The notes under the pieces: model-generated
Database searches by the model: none
The model's input: only the letters and a program-made list of their open reading frames with translations
What the model was told of the DNA's origin: nothing
Source: Spirochaetaceae bacterium
GTDB taxonomy: Bacteria; Spirochaetota; Spirochaetia; Treponematales; Rectinemataceae
Direction: 5' to 3'
Length of the DNA stretch: 45,823 nt
NCBI GenBank assembly: GCA_025358255.1
Contig: JANYKC010000052.1
Location: forward strand, 1 to 45,823
Program-made: the position numbers and the translations under genes
Shown here: in pieces, positions 16,664 through 25,440 of the stretch
Position numbering within the stretch: the first letter of the stretch is position 1
Layout of the letters: every line of letters starts with the position of its first letter

Positions 16664-17632
16664 ATGGAGGGATCAAGGCCCAACATCCTCGTCCGCTACC
16701 GGATATGCGAGGACGACGCGGGACTCGACGAGAGGAGCGGCTCGGCCTACGCCCTCATCTACGTCCGCCCCGAGACCAACCGCCTCTTCTATGAGGGTGA
16801 GATACTCTCCGCGGTCCGCCACAGGGCGGAGGTCGTCTACATGGCCAACCTCAACGGCAGCGTCTTCCTGGACCATGGCATCCTCGCCGCCCACTACGCA
16901 TCCCAGTACCGCTTCGCCGCCGATCCCCAGTCCTGCCTCGAGGAGTATCCCGAGGTCGCGGAGGCCTTCGAGCACCATTTCGGCGTCCGGGCGGCGGATG
17001 CCACGGTCACCGGCTCCCTCCGCGCCGTGGAGGGGGGGGATTTCACCGCGGAAGGGCTCTTCTCCTCCATCGTCCCCGGGACGGATTTCCTGTCCTGCTT
17101 CGGCCAGACCTTCAAGCGCCTCAAGGGGAGGTTCATTGTCAATTATGACCTTCCCGCCATCGAGCGCCGCTATACGCCGGAGGCCAATGTCTTCGTTGTC
17201 CTGGTGAGGTCCAGGGAGGCGCCCGAGGATTTCCATGTCGACCTGAACCGGGCCATCTACGAGGAGATGATCTCCCGTCCGGAGACCCCGATCATGATCG
17301 ACGAGAAGCTCGTGGGACTCTCCTGGTCGGAGCGCGTGCGGCGCACCTACCATGTCTCGACCAATCGCCTCATGGCCATGCTCGACATGTCCGACCTGGT
17401 CTTCCTTGACGAGGCCAGCCTCCTCGACGTGGCCCAGACTCCCCTTGGCGCGGCGATCGTCGGCGCGGGCGTCAAAGCGGACAGCCTCCGCGCGATCAAG
17501 GAGCGCCACCTCTGCCGCATCGCTCCCAAGGGAAGGAGCCCCGAGGCCCTGCTCTACCTGCCCCAGCCCGGGCAGTCCCTGGGGAAGGGCGCGGTGGCCA
17601 GGCTCATGGAGCGCTGCTCGGCTTACCTCTAG
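16664..17632 (+). CDS. Conserved-looking protein of unknown function (322 aa)
   Basis: I do not recognise this protein. It has a clean start (AGGAGG before ATG 16664), coding-type third positions and its own promoter-like sequence. No signal peptide, membrane helix or repeat is seen, so it should be cytosolic. It looks like two alpha/beta halves: an N-terminal part up to about residue 155, then a second part starting near GRFIVNYDLPAIERRYTPE with strand FVVLVR, an acidic DFHVDLNRAIYEEM segment, and RRTYHVSTNRLMAMLDMSD. The C-terminus (LLYLPQPGQSLGKGAVARLM) may be a regulatory tail. It stands alone between two terminator/promoter regions, so context gives no function. Confidence 0.75.
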   Translation: MEGSRPNILVRYRICEDDAGLDERSGSAYALIYVRPETNRLFYEGEILSAVRHRAEVVYMANLNGSVFLDHGILAAHYASQYRFAADPQSCLEEYPEVAEAFEHHFGVRAADATVTGSLRAVEGGDFTAEGLFSSIVPGTDFLSCFGQTFKRLKGRFIVNYDLPAIERRYTPEANVFVVLVRSREAPEDFHVDLNRAIYEEMISRPETPIMIDEKLVGLSWSERVRRTYHVSTNRLMAMLDMSDLVFLDEASLLDVAQTPLGAAIVGAGVKADSLRAIKERHLCRIAPKGRSPEALLYLPQPGQSLGKGAVARLMERCSAYL

Positions 17633-17673
17633 CCAGACTCATTTCCATGCTTCTCCCTTGTGCCTCAACAACG

Positions 17674-17710
17674 TTGCGCGGCGGCCGTTCAAGGATTGCG
17701 CAGTGCGCAA
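17674..17710 (+). promoter_or_regulatory. Candidate upstream activator site (dyad) for the sigma-54 operon
   Basis: A perfect dyad TTGCGC-AGT-GCGCAA lies at 17696-17710, about 85-100 bases upstream of the -24 box, where enhancer sites for NtrC-type activators are usually found. A further half-site TTGCGC lies at 17674-17679, 22 bases (two helical turns) upstream. The obvious candidate protein is the NtrC-type regulator encoded at the end of the same operon. Confidence 0.5.
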
Positions 17711-17792
17711 GGTTTTGGGGAGAATTTTGCCCTGACGCCCTAGGGTGGCGGGAAAATGGTCCTCGGCCCACGGCAAATCCGCTTTCCGGGGT

Positions 17793-17809
17793 TTGGCACG
17801 ATTCCTGCA
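17793..17809 (+). promoter_or_regulatory. Sigma-54 (-24/-12) promoter of the efflux operon
   Basis: TTGGCACG (17793-17800) followed by ATTCC and TGCA (17806-17809). The GG and GC dinucleotides are exactly 10 bases apart, as sigma-54 requires. Transcription would begin near 17820, before the ribosome binding site CGGAGG and ATG 17841. Confidence 0.8.
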
Positions 17810-17840
17810 TCAGGAATAGAGTACGGAGGATTCATACAAC

Positions 17841-19313
17841 ATGAAGAAGCGCTGGATTTTTCTCGCCCTGGGGATGGCCGCGGTTGGCGCGGTGGCCGTC
17901 CTTGGCCTGTCCACCAAGCAAACGACCTCGAAGGCCAAGACCGCGAAGGCCTACGATTACACCCAAGCCAAGCTCGGCTCGATCGAAAAGACCATCTCCA
18001 CGAGCGGCACCCTGCAGCCCGTGTCCACGGTAAAAGTGATCTCCCAGATGAGCGGCCGCGCGGAAAACGTCTACGCCGACTACAACGACACGGTGAGGAA
18101 GGGCCAGGTCCTGGTCTCCCTCAACACGGACATGCTCAAGCTCCAGGAACAGCAGTCCTCGGCCTCGGTGCAGAAGGCCCAGGCCAACTACGACCTCCAG
18201 GCCCTGAACTACGCGAACAAGCAGGCCCTGGCGGCCAAGGACCTCATCTCCGAATACGACCTCTCCTCCGCCAAGACGACCCTCGCCGTCGCGGCCGCCG
18301 AACTGGCCTCCGCCAAGGCCTCCTTCCAGGTCATCGAGACCCAGCTCATGCAGTACGCCCTCATCAAGTCGCCCATCGACGGCATTGTCCTCGACAAGAA
18401 CGTCGAGGTGGGGCAGACGGTGGTCGAGTCCTCGAGCGCGACCGCAAGCGCCTTGTTCACGCTCGCGGAGGATCTTTCGACCATGGAGATCAAGGCGGCC
18501 GTGGACGAGCTCGACATCACCTCGGTGAAGACCGGCCAGGAGGTGCGCTTCACCGTCGAGTCCCAGCCGGGCAGCGAGTTCACGGGTGTCGTGAAGGAAA
18601 TCCACCTGATCCCCGTGACCACGAGCAATGTCGTGAACTACTACGTCATCATCAGCGCCCCGAACAAGGGGAACAGGCTCCTGCCCGGCATGACGGCGAC
18701 GATCGATTTCATCGAGCAGAAGAAGAGCGACATCCTCCTCATCCCGAACGCCGCCCTCCGCTACACGCCATCGAGCCTGACCGCCGAGGAGGTCAAGAAG
18801 CTCACCTTCCTGGCCCGCCTTCCCGCCGAGGCGCGCGTCGCCACGGCGCTCAAGTACGACGAGGCCGTGAAAGCCGCCGCCGAGGCGAAAGCCAAGGGCA
18901 CGACCGCCACCTCGGGGACCGGCCTCGCCGGCCTCCTGATGGGGCGCGGCCCCGGAGGCCCGGGCGGTCCCCCTGGCGGGCCAGGCGGCTTCGGTGGGCA
19001 GGCAGCGGCCCGCACGACGACGGCAAGGTCCACGAGGAGCCCCTCGGCCACCGCCGCAGCCGGAACCGCAGCCGCGGCTGGAGCCGCGGGCATGGCTGCC
19101 GCCGGCAGAGCCGCGGCGCAAGCCGCGGCGCAAGCCGCGGCCGGGAGCGAGAAACCCGCCCCGGCCAGGAAGCCCCTGTGGTACTTCGACTCCGAAGGGA
19201 AGATCGCCTGCGTCCTCGTGGAGGTGGGGATCTCGGATGGCAGCAACACCGAGATAAGCGGCACCGAGGACCTGTCGGCGCTGAAGTTCATCCTCCGAGA
19301 GAAGGCGGAGTAA
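17841..19313 (+). CDS. MacA-like periplasmic adaptor (HlyD/RND adaptor family) with low-complexity insert
   Basis: A 490-residue membrane-fusion protein with an N-terminal signal/anchor (WIFLALGMAAVGAVAVLGLS). The adaptor core runs KTISTSGTLQPVSTVKVISQMSGRAENVYADYND, a coiled-coil hairpin (about 95-170), a barrel-sandwich half (IKSPIDGIVLDKNVEVGQTV) and a beta-barrel (EIKAAVDELDITSVKTGQEVRF). It should bridge the inner-membrane MacB-like pump and the TolC-like channel. At about 360-440 an unusual Gly/Pro tract and an Ala-rich tract interrupt the C-terminal membrane-proximal part, which resumes at KPLWYFDSEGKIACVLVEVG. First gene of the sigma-54 operon; the next gene starts 4 bases after its stop. 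Confidence 0.9.
   Translation: MKKRWIFLALGMAAVGAVAVLGLSTKQTTSKAKTAKAYDYTQAKLGSIEKTISTSGTLQPVSTVKVISQMSGRAENVYADYNDTVRKGQVLVSLNTDMLKLQEQQSSASVQKAQANYDLQALNYANKQALAAKDLISEYDLSSAKTTLAVAAAELASAKASFQVIETQLMQYALIKSPIDGIVLDKNVEVGQTVVESSSATASALFTLAEDLSTMEIKAAVDELDITSVKTGQEVRFTVESQPGSEFTGVVKEIHLIPVTTSNVVNYYVIISAPNKGNRLLPGMTATIDFIEQKKSDILLIPNAALRYTPSSLTAEEVKKLTFLARLPAEARVATALKYDEAVKAAAEAKAKGTTATSGTGLAGLLMGRGPGGPGGPPGGPGGFGGQAAARTTTARSTRSPSATAAAGTAAAAGAAGMAAAGRAAAQAAAQAAAGSEKPAPARKPLWYFDSEGKIACVLVEVGISDGSNTEISGTEDLSALKFILREKAE
19109..19140 (+). repeat. 12-bp tandem repeat in the adaptor's Ala-rich tract
   Basis: AGCCGCGGCGCA is repeated about 2.7 times in frame, coding alternating Ala/Gln residues. It lies inside the low-complexity insert, is a likely source of length variation, and is GC-extreme even for this window. 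Confidence 0.8.
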
Positions 19314-19317
19314 GGCG

Positions 19318-20085
19318 ATGGCCATCATCGAACTGCACGGCATCAAGCGGCATTACACGATGGGCGACATCGTCGTGAAGGCCCTCCGGGGCCTGGACCT
19401 CAAGGTCGAGGAAGGCGAGTTCCTCGCCGTCATGGGCCCCTCCGGATCGGGGAAGTCCACCCTCATGAACATCCTCGGCTGCCTTGACAAGCCCACGGGC
19501 GGAAGCTATGTCCTCGATGGCCTCGAGACGAGCTGCGCGAGCAGCGACGCGTTCGCGGAGATCCGCAACTCCCGCATCGGCTTTGTCTTCCAGGGCTTCA
19601 ACCTCCTGGCCAGGACAAGCGCCATCGAGAATGTGGAGCTCCCCCTCTTCTACAAGCGCGGGGCGAAGCGGAAGGACCAACGCGCGCTGGCGAGGAAGGC
19701 CCTCGACGACGTGGGCCTCGGCCCGCGCTTCCACCACATGCCTTCCCAGCTTTCAGGCGGGCAGCAGCAGCGCGTCGCCATCGCAAGGGCCATGGTGACC
19801 GACCCGGCCTTCATCCTGGCCGACGAGCCCACGGGAAACCTAGATACGGAGATGTCCCTCGAGATCATGAAAGTCTTCCAGGAGCTCAACTCGCGGGGCA
19901 AGACCATCGTCATGGTGACCCACGAGCCCGAGATCGCCGCCTACACAAAGCGCATCATCACCCTGCGCGACGGCGCGCTCGTGAACGACCTGGCGGTGAC
20001 GGGGAGCAGGGACGCGGGCGAGGACCTCGCGGCCTGGAAGGCGCGGAACAACCTGATCGCCCACCTGGCGGAGGCCCCGAAATGA
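19318..20085 (+). CDS. ABC transporter ATP-binding protein (MacB/LolD type)
   Basis: A 255-residue nucleotide-binding subunit. Visible motifs: Walker [10 protein letters not shown] (about 38-46), Q-loop [12 protein letters not shown], signature [15 protein letters not shown], Walker [13 protein letters not shown] and H-loop VTHEP. Its closest family is the MacB/LolD/FtsE type that works with FtsX-like permeases. It should power the permease encoded next, with which it overlaps by 4 bases. It has no membrane segments and acts on the cytoplasmic face. Confidence 0.95.
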   Translation: MAIIELHGIKRHYTMGDIVVKALRGLDLKVEEGEFLAVMGPSGSGKSTLMNILGCLDKPTGGSYVLDGLETSCASSDAFAEIRNSRIGFVFQGFNLLARTSAIENVELPLFYKRGAKRKDQRALARKALDDVGLGPRFHHMPSQLSGGQQQRVAIARAMVTDPAFILADEPTGNLDTEMSLEIMKVFQELNSRGKTIVMVTHEPEIAAYTKRIITLRDGALVNDLAVTGSRDAGEDLAAWKARNNLIAHLAEAPK

Positions 20086-21275
20086 CGCCCGGCAGGCTTG
20101 TCCTGTTTTCCTTCCGCAGCATACTGCGCAACCGCATGCGGAGCCTCCTCACCTCCCTGGGCATCATCATCGGCGTCTGCTCCGTCATCGTCATGGTGGC
20201 CGTGGGCGCGGGCTCCCAGGCCCAGATCCAGAAACAGATCGCGTCCATGGGCACCAACCTCCTCATGATCATGCCTCCGCGCGGACCTCGGGAGGCCAAC
20301 CGCCTCACCACGGCCGACGTGGCAAAGCTCAAGGCCGAGTCGAGCTATGCCAAGGCTATATCGGGAATGGTCCGGGGATCATTCGAGGTCGTGGGCGGGA
20401 ACGGCTACTACACGACCTCGGTGCAGGGGGTGGAGCCTGACTACCTTGTCATCAAGGACTGGGGAGTCGTCTCCGGCGATTTCTTCACTGACGCTGACCT
20501 CAAGACCCGCCGCAAGGTGGCCGTCATCGGGCAGACGGTGGCCACCCAGCTTTTCGGGACGGACGACCCGATCGGCCAGAACATCCGCGTCCGGACGACG
20601 CCCTTCAAGATCATCGGCGTGCTCTCCAAGAAGGGCGCCACCGGCATGGGCAATGACCAGGATGACGTGATCATGGTGCCCCTCGACACGGCCATCAACC
20701 GGCTGGCGCGGGACCGCTTCCTCAACGACATCGAGATCAGCGTGACCAATGCGGACCTCATGACGGCGGCCCAGACCGAGGTGACGACCATCATGCGCGA
20801 AGCGCATCGGACAGGGGAGGGCGACACGGCCGATTTCGAGATCATGAACCAGTCGGAGATCATCGCCACGGCTTCCCAGACGACAAAGACCCTGACCGCC
20901 CTGCTCGCGGCCATCGCGAGCGTGTCCCTCATCGTCGGCGGCATCGGCATCATGAACATCATGCTGGTATCGGTCACCGAGCGCACGAGGGAGATCGGCA
21001 TCAGGATGGCGGTGGGCGCCAGGAAGCGGGACATCCTTTTCCAGTTCCTCTCGGAGTCTGTCATCCTCTCCCTCCTCGGGGGGATCATAGGCATACTCCT
21101 CGCCTTCGGCCTCTGCTGGGGCCTGTCCTACTTCCTCAAGATCCCTTCGGAGATCGATCCGGTCGTGGTCGCGGCGGCGGCGGGATTCGCGGCGGCGGTG
21201 GGCATATTCTTCGGTTTCTACCCGGCCAGCAAGGCCGCAAAGCTCTACCCGATAGACGCGCTTCGTTATGAATAG
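20082..21275 (+). CDS. ABC transporter permease (MacB-like, FtsX fold)
   Basis: A 397-residue permease with the MacB layout: one N-terminal membrane helix (SLLTSLGIIIGVCSVIVMVAVG), a large extracytoplasmic MacB_PCD domain (about 50-265), then three C-terminal helices. The second helix contains SVSLIVGGIGIMNIMLVSVTERTREIGIRMAVGA, the classic FtsX/MacB signature with a coupling helix. With the separate ATPase upstream it forms a type VII ABC mechanotransmission pump, probably exporting a peptide, lipid or drug-like compound across the outer membrane through the TolC-like partner. The substrate is unknown. Confidence 0.9.
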   Translation: MTPGRLVLFSFRSILRNRMRSLLTSLGIIIGVCSVIVMVAVGAGSQAQIQKQIASMGTNLLMIMPPRGPREANRLTTADVAKLKAESSYAKAISGMVRGSFEVVGGNGYYTTSVQGVEPDYLVIKDWGVVSGDFFTDADLKTRRKVAVIGQTVATQLFGTDDPIGQNIRVRTTPFKIIGVLSKKGATGMGNDQDDVIMVPLDTAINRLARDRFLNDIEISVTNADLMTAAQTEVTTIMREAHRTGEGDTADFEIMNQSEIIATASQTTKTLTALLAAIASVSLIVGGIGIMNIMLVSVTERTREIGIRMAVGARKRDILFQFLSESVILSLLGGIIGILLAFGLCWGLSYFLKIPSEIDPVVVAAAAGFAAAVGIFFGFYPASKAAKLYPIDALRYE

Positions 21276-21288
21276 GGAAGGAAATACC

Positions 21289-22659
21289 ATGGGAATCAGC
21301 GCATTCAAGGCGGGCCTCGCCTGCCTGGCCATTATGCTCGCTACGGGGGCTCCGATCATGGCCCAGACGGCCATTCCGTCGGCAACGCCCCAGGTGGCGC
21401 AGGCGCAGCCTCAGGTGGCGATCGGGCTCGAGGAAATCCGGGCAAGGACCCTTGCCAACTCCGCGGCGGTGAAAAAGGCGGGGATCACCGTGGATACTGC
21501 CCTCCTCGTGGAGAAGGGCCAAAGCTACTCCGTCTACCCGTCCATCTCCGCGCAGACCGGCGCCGGCTTTTCCTACGGCGAGTCGGTGGCCGGGTCCTTT
21601 TCCCTCGGGCTGACCGTTTCCGAGAAGATATATGACGGCGGGAAAAGCGCCATCCTCGCCGCGGTCGCCGCCCTCGCGACGGAGACAGCGCGGGCCACGG
21701 CGCGCGCCGCCATCCTTTCGGCCCTGCAAACGGCGGACCAGGCATATTTTGCTGTGCTCGAGGCCGACGCTTCGGTGGAGGCGGCCTCCATCGATCTCGA
21801 GGCCGGGAGGACGGCCCTCGGCTTGGCCCAGGGAAGGTTCGCCGCCGGCATTGCCACCAAGTCGGAAGTCCTCAAGGCGGAATCCGACCTGGCGGCGAAG
21901 GAGACCTCACTGGCCCAGGCTCGCTCCACAAGGAAGACCGCCGCCGCCCGGCTTGCCTCCCTCACGGGCCTTGCCCCCGCGACGGTCCTCCAGACCGTCG
22001 ATTTCGATGGGAACGAGGACCTGACGCGGAAGATAGCCGATCTTGATGAGAAGTCGGCCGAGTCCTTCATCGCCCGCCTCCTCGCGGCGGCCACGAAGAA
22101 CAGCCCCTCGCTCCAGGCCGACCGCCTTGCGAGGGAGAAGGCTTCCTTCCAGGTGAGGACGGCGAAGGCCGCCTACTTGCCGAGCGTATCGGCGAGCCTG
22201 TCCAATTCGCTTGCGCTCCGCACGACCGGCGCGAATGCCTCGCCATTCAGCGGGAGCCTTTCGCTGTCGGCCTCGATCCCCCTCGACCTGTGGAATACCG
22301 CCAATGAAATCGACAAGGCGACGAAATCGGCCTCCTCATCGGCCATCGACCTCGAGGAGGATGCGCGCTCGGCGGAGCTCGACCTGCGCACGGCCGTCTA
22401 TTCCTGGATCGCGCAGGCCGGCGCCATCTATTCCACACGGAAAGCCTCCGAGTACGCAGACGCCAATTACGACAATGCCCTCGACCTGTACAAGCTCCAG
22501 GCGGCGATCCAGTCCGACCTTTCGAGCGCACAGGTGCTGGCGAGCGCGGCACGACGCCTCCTGGTCCAGTCGCGTTATGCTTTCCTCCGCTCCATCACGA
22601 CCCTCCGCACCCTGGCCGGAGTCGATTCGGACAAGCTCCTTGTCGACATGGTTCCGTAG
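21289..22659 (+). CDS. TolC-family outer-membrane efflux channel
   Basis: A 456-residue outer-membrane factor. I place the start at ATG 21289, which has AGGGAAGGA upstream, rather than at 21268, which overlaps the permease gene. A signal peptide (about 1-25, LACLAIMLATGAPIMAQT) is followed by two structural repeats of long coiled helices and short barrel strands: IGLEEIRARTLANSAAVKKA near residue 45 and the second half beginning near 250 (ESFIARLLAAATKNSPSLQADRLAREKASFQVRTAKAAYLPSVSAS). It completes a MacAB-TolC-like tripartite exporter with the upstream genes. Confidence 0.9.
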   Translation: MGISAFKAGLACLAIMLATGAPIMAQTAIPSATPQVAQAQPQVAIGLEEIRARTLANSAAVKKAGITVDTALLVEKGQSYSVYPSISAQTGAGFSYGESVAGSFSLGLTVSEKIYDGGKSAILAAVAALATETARATARAAILSALQTADQAYFAVLEADASVEAASIDLEAGRTALGLAQGRFAAGIATKSEVLKAESDLAAKETSLAQARSTRKTAAARLASLTGLAPATVLQTVDFDGNEDLTRKIADLDEKSAESFIARLLAAATKNSPSLQADRLAREKASFQVRTAKAAYLPSVSASLSNSLALRTTGANASPFSGSLSLSASIPLDLWNTANEIDKATKSASSSAIDLEEDARSAELDLRTAVYSWIAQAGAIYSTRKASEYADANYDNALDLYKLQAAIQSDLSSAQVLASAARRLLVQSRYAFLRSITTLRTLAGVDSDKLLVDMVP

Positions 22660-22671
22660 TATGATCCGGGC

Positions 22672-24021
22672 ATGGACAAGGATATCGGCATGAGGAATTT
22701 GCGGACCGCCTCCTTGGCCCTGGCCGTCCTGGCCTTCGCCTTCCTCTCCGCGGTGAACGTGGTGATCTTCCGTGGCATGCACGAGCGGAACATACTCGAG
22801 AACCGCAACGCCTTCGAGCGGGTCATGAACAGCCTCTTCGCGAGCCTCAGGGACCATGACGACTTCGGTTCCGCGATCGAAAGCTCGCAGCGGCTTCGCA
22901 GCCAGGTGGCCGGCATCGCGGCCTACGCCCAGGACGGGGCGCGCATCTACTCCTGGGGCAAGACCCCGGAGACCTGGATCTCCACGGTCCCCGTGGCCGA
23001 ACCCTTGCCGGGTGAAAGGGATTCCACGGCCCGCGACTACATCGAAAACCCGAAGAACGACACCTTCATTTTCCTGATCCATCCCTTCCGCCTCGCGCCG
23101 CCTCCGCCCCGGGAGGCGCGGGAGAAGCGGACCGTGGACCAGAAACCGCCGAGCGACCACCCCTTCCTTTTCCAGACACTCAAGCAGGCCGAGATCGTCT
23201 ACCTCGAGATCATGCGCCCCGCCTACTGGCGCGCCGAGCGCTTCCGGCAGTTCCTCTTCCCCGCTACGGAGCTGCTCCTGGGCGCCCTGGTCTTCTTCAT
23301 GCGCCTACTCATCCTGCGCAACGGCGAGTACCGCCGCCGCATCGACGAGCAGCGGAACCTTGTCGTCCTCGGCACTGCGGCCTCGACCCTGGCGCACGAG
23401 ATCAAGAACCCCCTCCTGTCCATCAGGCTGCAGTCGAGCATCCTCGAGCGCCTCTGCCCGGAGGAGGCGCGGCGGGAGTTGCGCCTGATCAACGCCGAGG
23501 TGGACCGCCTCTCCGCCCTCACCTACCGGGTCAACGACTACCTCCGCGAGCCCCGCGGCTCCCCGGTCGCGCTCGATCCCGCAGAGGCAGCGCGCGAGGT
23601 CGCCCATCGCCTTGCCGCGCGGGACCCCGTGGTCATGCTGGTCGACCCCGCGCCGATGATCCGGATCGACCCCGACCGGTTCCGCTCGGTGCTCGAGAAC
23701 ATCATCGGGAACGCGGTTGAGAGCGGGAGCCCGCCGGAAGGCCTTGCGGTCGAGGTCGGGGCGTCGGACTCGGCGGTGAGGATCGACATCCTGGACCGCG
23801 GTCCGGGGATCCCCGAGGGAGACCGCGAGCGCGCCTTCGACCCGTTTTTCACGACCAAGAGCCGAGGCACGGGCATCGGGCTTGCCATCTCCCGCCGTTT
23901 CGCCAGGGCCGCGGGCGGCGACATCGCTATAGAAGGGAGGCCGGGCGGCGGCTGCCTGGTGCGCCTCACGTTCCCGGCGGCAAAGGACTTGCCGGCGGCA
24001 AAGGACGGGGTAGAAGCATGA
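22672..24021 (+). CDS. Membrane sensor histidine kinase, NtrB/AtoS type
   Basis: A 449-residue sensor kinase with two membrane helices (about 10-30 and 195-215) enclosing an extracytoplasmic sensor domain of about 165 residues. The HisKA motif is TAASTLAHEIKNPLLSIRL with phosphoacceptor H242; the ATPase has the N box NIIGNAVESG, G1 DRGPGIPEGD, F box FDPFFTTK and G2 GTGIGLAISRRFA. This is the subtype that pairs with NtrC-family activators. It starts 12 bases after the TolC-like gene and overlaps the regulator gene by 4 bases. Its role is inferred to be sensing envelope stress or the exported compound. Confidence 0.95.
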   Translation: MDKDIGMRNLRTASLALAVLAFAFLSAVNVVIFRGMHERNILENRNAFERVMNSLFASLRDHDDFGSAIESSQRLRSQVAGIAAYAQDGARIYSWGKTPETWISTVPVAEPLPGERDSTARDYIENPKNDTFIFLIHPFRLAPPPPREAREKRTVDQKPPSDHPFLFQTLKQAEIVYLEIMRPAYWRAERFRQFLFPATELLLGALVFFMRLLILRNGEYRRRIDEQRNLVVLGTAASTLAHEIKNPLLSIRLQSSILERLCPEEARRELRLINAEVDRLSALTYRVNDYLREPRGSPVALDPAEAAREVAHRLAARDPVVMLVDPAPMIRIDPDRFRSVLENIIGNAVESGSPPEGLAVEVGASDSAVRIDILDRGPGIPEGDRERAFDPFFTTKSRGTGIGLAISRRFARAAGGDIAIEGRPGGGCLVRLTFPAAKDLPAAKDGVEA

Positions 24022-25397
24022 AAGTCCTCATAGTTGACGACGAACGCAATATCCGCGAATCCATCCAGAGGCTCTTCGGCCTGGACGGCATAGATTCCGT
24101 CACGGCGGAGGATGGGCGCGCGGGAGCGGCCCGCCTTGTGGAGGAGGCCTTCGACGCAGTCGTCACGGACCTCAAGATGCCCGGCATGGGCGGGCAGGAA
24201 CTCCTCGAGTGGATGAGGGCCGAAGGCCTGCGCACGCCCGTCGTCATGATCTCGGCCTTCGGCGAGATCGAGGACGCGGTGCGCGCTTTAAAGTCGGGGG
24301 CCAGCGACTACCTCATCAAGCCCTTCGACCCGGCGGAGCTCATCCACCGCGTGCGGGGCATCGTCACGAACCGCAAGCGCGAGGACATGCTCGAGGCAGG
24401 CTCCAGGACAGCCCCCCCGGGGAAGCGCCTCCTCGGGGAGGCCGACTCGATGCGCGAGCTCTCCGACCTCATCGGGAAGGTGGCCTACTCGGACACCATC
24501 GTTCTGGTCACGGGGGAAAGCGGGACGGGCAAGGAAGTGGTGGCGCGCGAGATACACGCCCGGAGCCAGCGCTCGGCGGAGCCCTTCATCGCGGTCAACA
24601 TAGGCGGAGTCCACGCCGAGCTCATGGAGAGCGAGCTCTTCGGGCACGAGAAGGGCTCCTTCACCGGCGCCGATGCGCGCAAGCTCGGGCTCTTCGAGCT
24701 GGCCGGGAAGGGTACCCTCTTCCTGGACGAGATCGGCGAGATGCCCCTGCCCCTCCAGGTCAAGATGCTTCGCGTCCTCCAGGAGCGGAAGATCCGGCGC
24801 CTGGGCGGTTCCCGGGACATGCCCATCGATGCCCGCATCATCTCGGCGACCAACCGCGACATAGAGGCCCTGGTTCGCGATGGACGCTTCCGGGAGGACC
24901 TGTATTATCGACTCAATGTCGTGCGCCTGCGCGTACCCCCCTTGCGCGAGCGGGCCGAGGACATCCCCCTGCTCTCCGCCTACATCCTCGCGAGGCTGCG
25001 CCTGCGTTCCGGCCGGGGGCCCACGAGGATCTCGCGCCAGGCGCTCAAGGCCCTGGCGTCGTATCCCTTTCCCGGCAACATACGGGAGCTCGAGAACATC
25101 TTGGAGCGCGCGGCGATCTATTGCGACGGCGAGGAACTGGAGGAGGAGGGCCTTGAGCTGCCCCATGGACGGCAGGAAGGCCAACTGCCGGCTCATGACG
25201 CAGGCCAGGGCCACCCTGCTGGCGATCCTGGAAAAGACGCAGGCGGCAAGGCTTCGCCCTCCCTTGAGGCGGCGGAGCGGAAAGCCATCATCCTGGCCCT
25301 GGAAGAGTGCCGGGGAAACCGGACCCACACGGCGGTCGCATTGGGCATCAGCCGCCGGGCCCTCCTCTACAAGCTGAAGCGGCACGGCATAAGCTAG
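24018..25397 (+). CDS. NtrC-family sigma-54-dependent response regulator
   Basis: A 459-residue activator with receiver domain (1-120, phosphoacceptor D51 in VVTDLKMPG), AAA+ domain (about 140-375) and C-terminal Fis-type helix-turn-helix (GNRTHTAVALGISRRALLYKL). The AAA+ domain has Walker A GESGTGKE, the sigma-54 contact loop as GSFTGA (a usual variant of GAFTGA), Walker B TLFLDEIGEM, and a C-terminal arginine-finger region. It should remodel sigma-54 RNA polymerase at promoters such as 17793-17809, the start of its own operon. An Ala/Gly-rich linker separates the AAA+ and DNA-binding parts. Confidence 0.95.
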   Translation: MKVLIVDDERNIRESIQRLFGLDGIDSVTAEDGRAGAARLVEEAFDAVVTDLKMPGMGGQELLEWMRAEGLRTPVVMISAFGEIEDAVRALKSGASDYLIKPFDPAELIHRVRGIVTNRKREDMLEAGSRTAPPGKRLLGEADSMRELSDLIGKVAYSDTIVLVTGESGTGKEVVAREIHARSQRSAEPFIAVNIGGVHAELMESELFGHEKGSFTGADARKLGLFELAGKGTLFLDEIGEMPLPLQVKMLRVLQERKIRRLGGSRDMPIDARIISATNRDIEALVRDGRFREDLYYRLNVVRLRVPPLRERAEDIPLLSAYILARLRLRSGRGPTRISRQALKALASYPFPGNIRELENILERAAIYCDGEELEEEGLELPHGRQEGQLPAHDAGQGHPAGDPGKDAGGKASPSLEAAERKAIILALEECRGNRTHTAVALGISRRALLYKLKRHGIS

Positions 25398-25440
25398 GGA
25401 GTGCATTGACCAGATATCCTGACCCGGACCATGATGGGCC

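Noticed and set aside
17832..19346. Leftward 504-codon frame opposite the adaptor gene
   Set aside because: Antisense of the MacA-like gene; composition is the mirror of its Ala/Gly-rich tracts.
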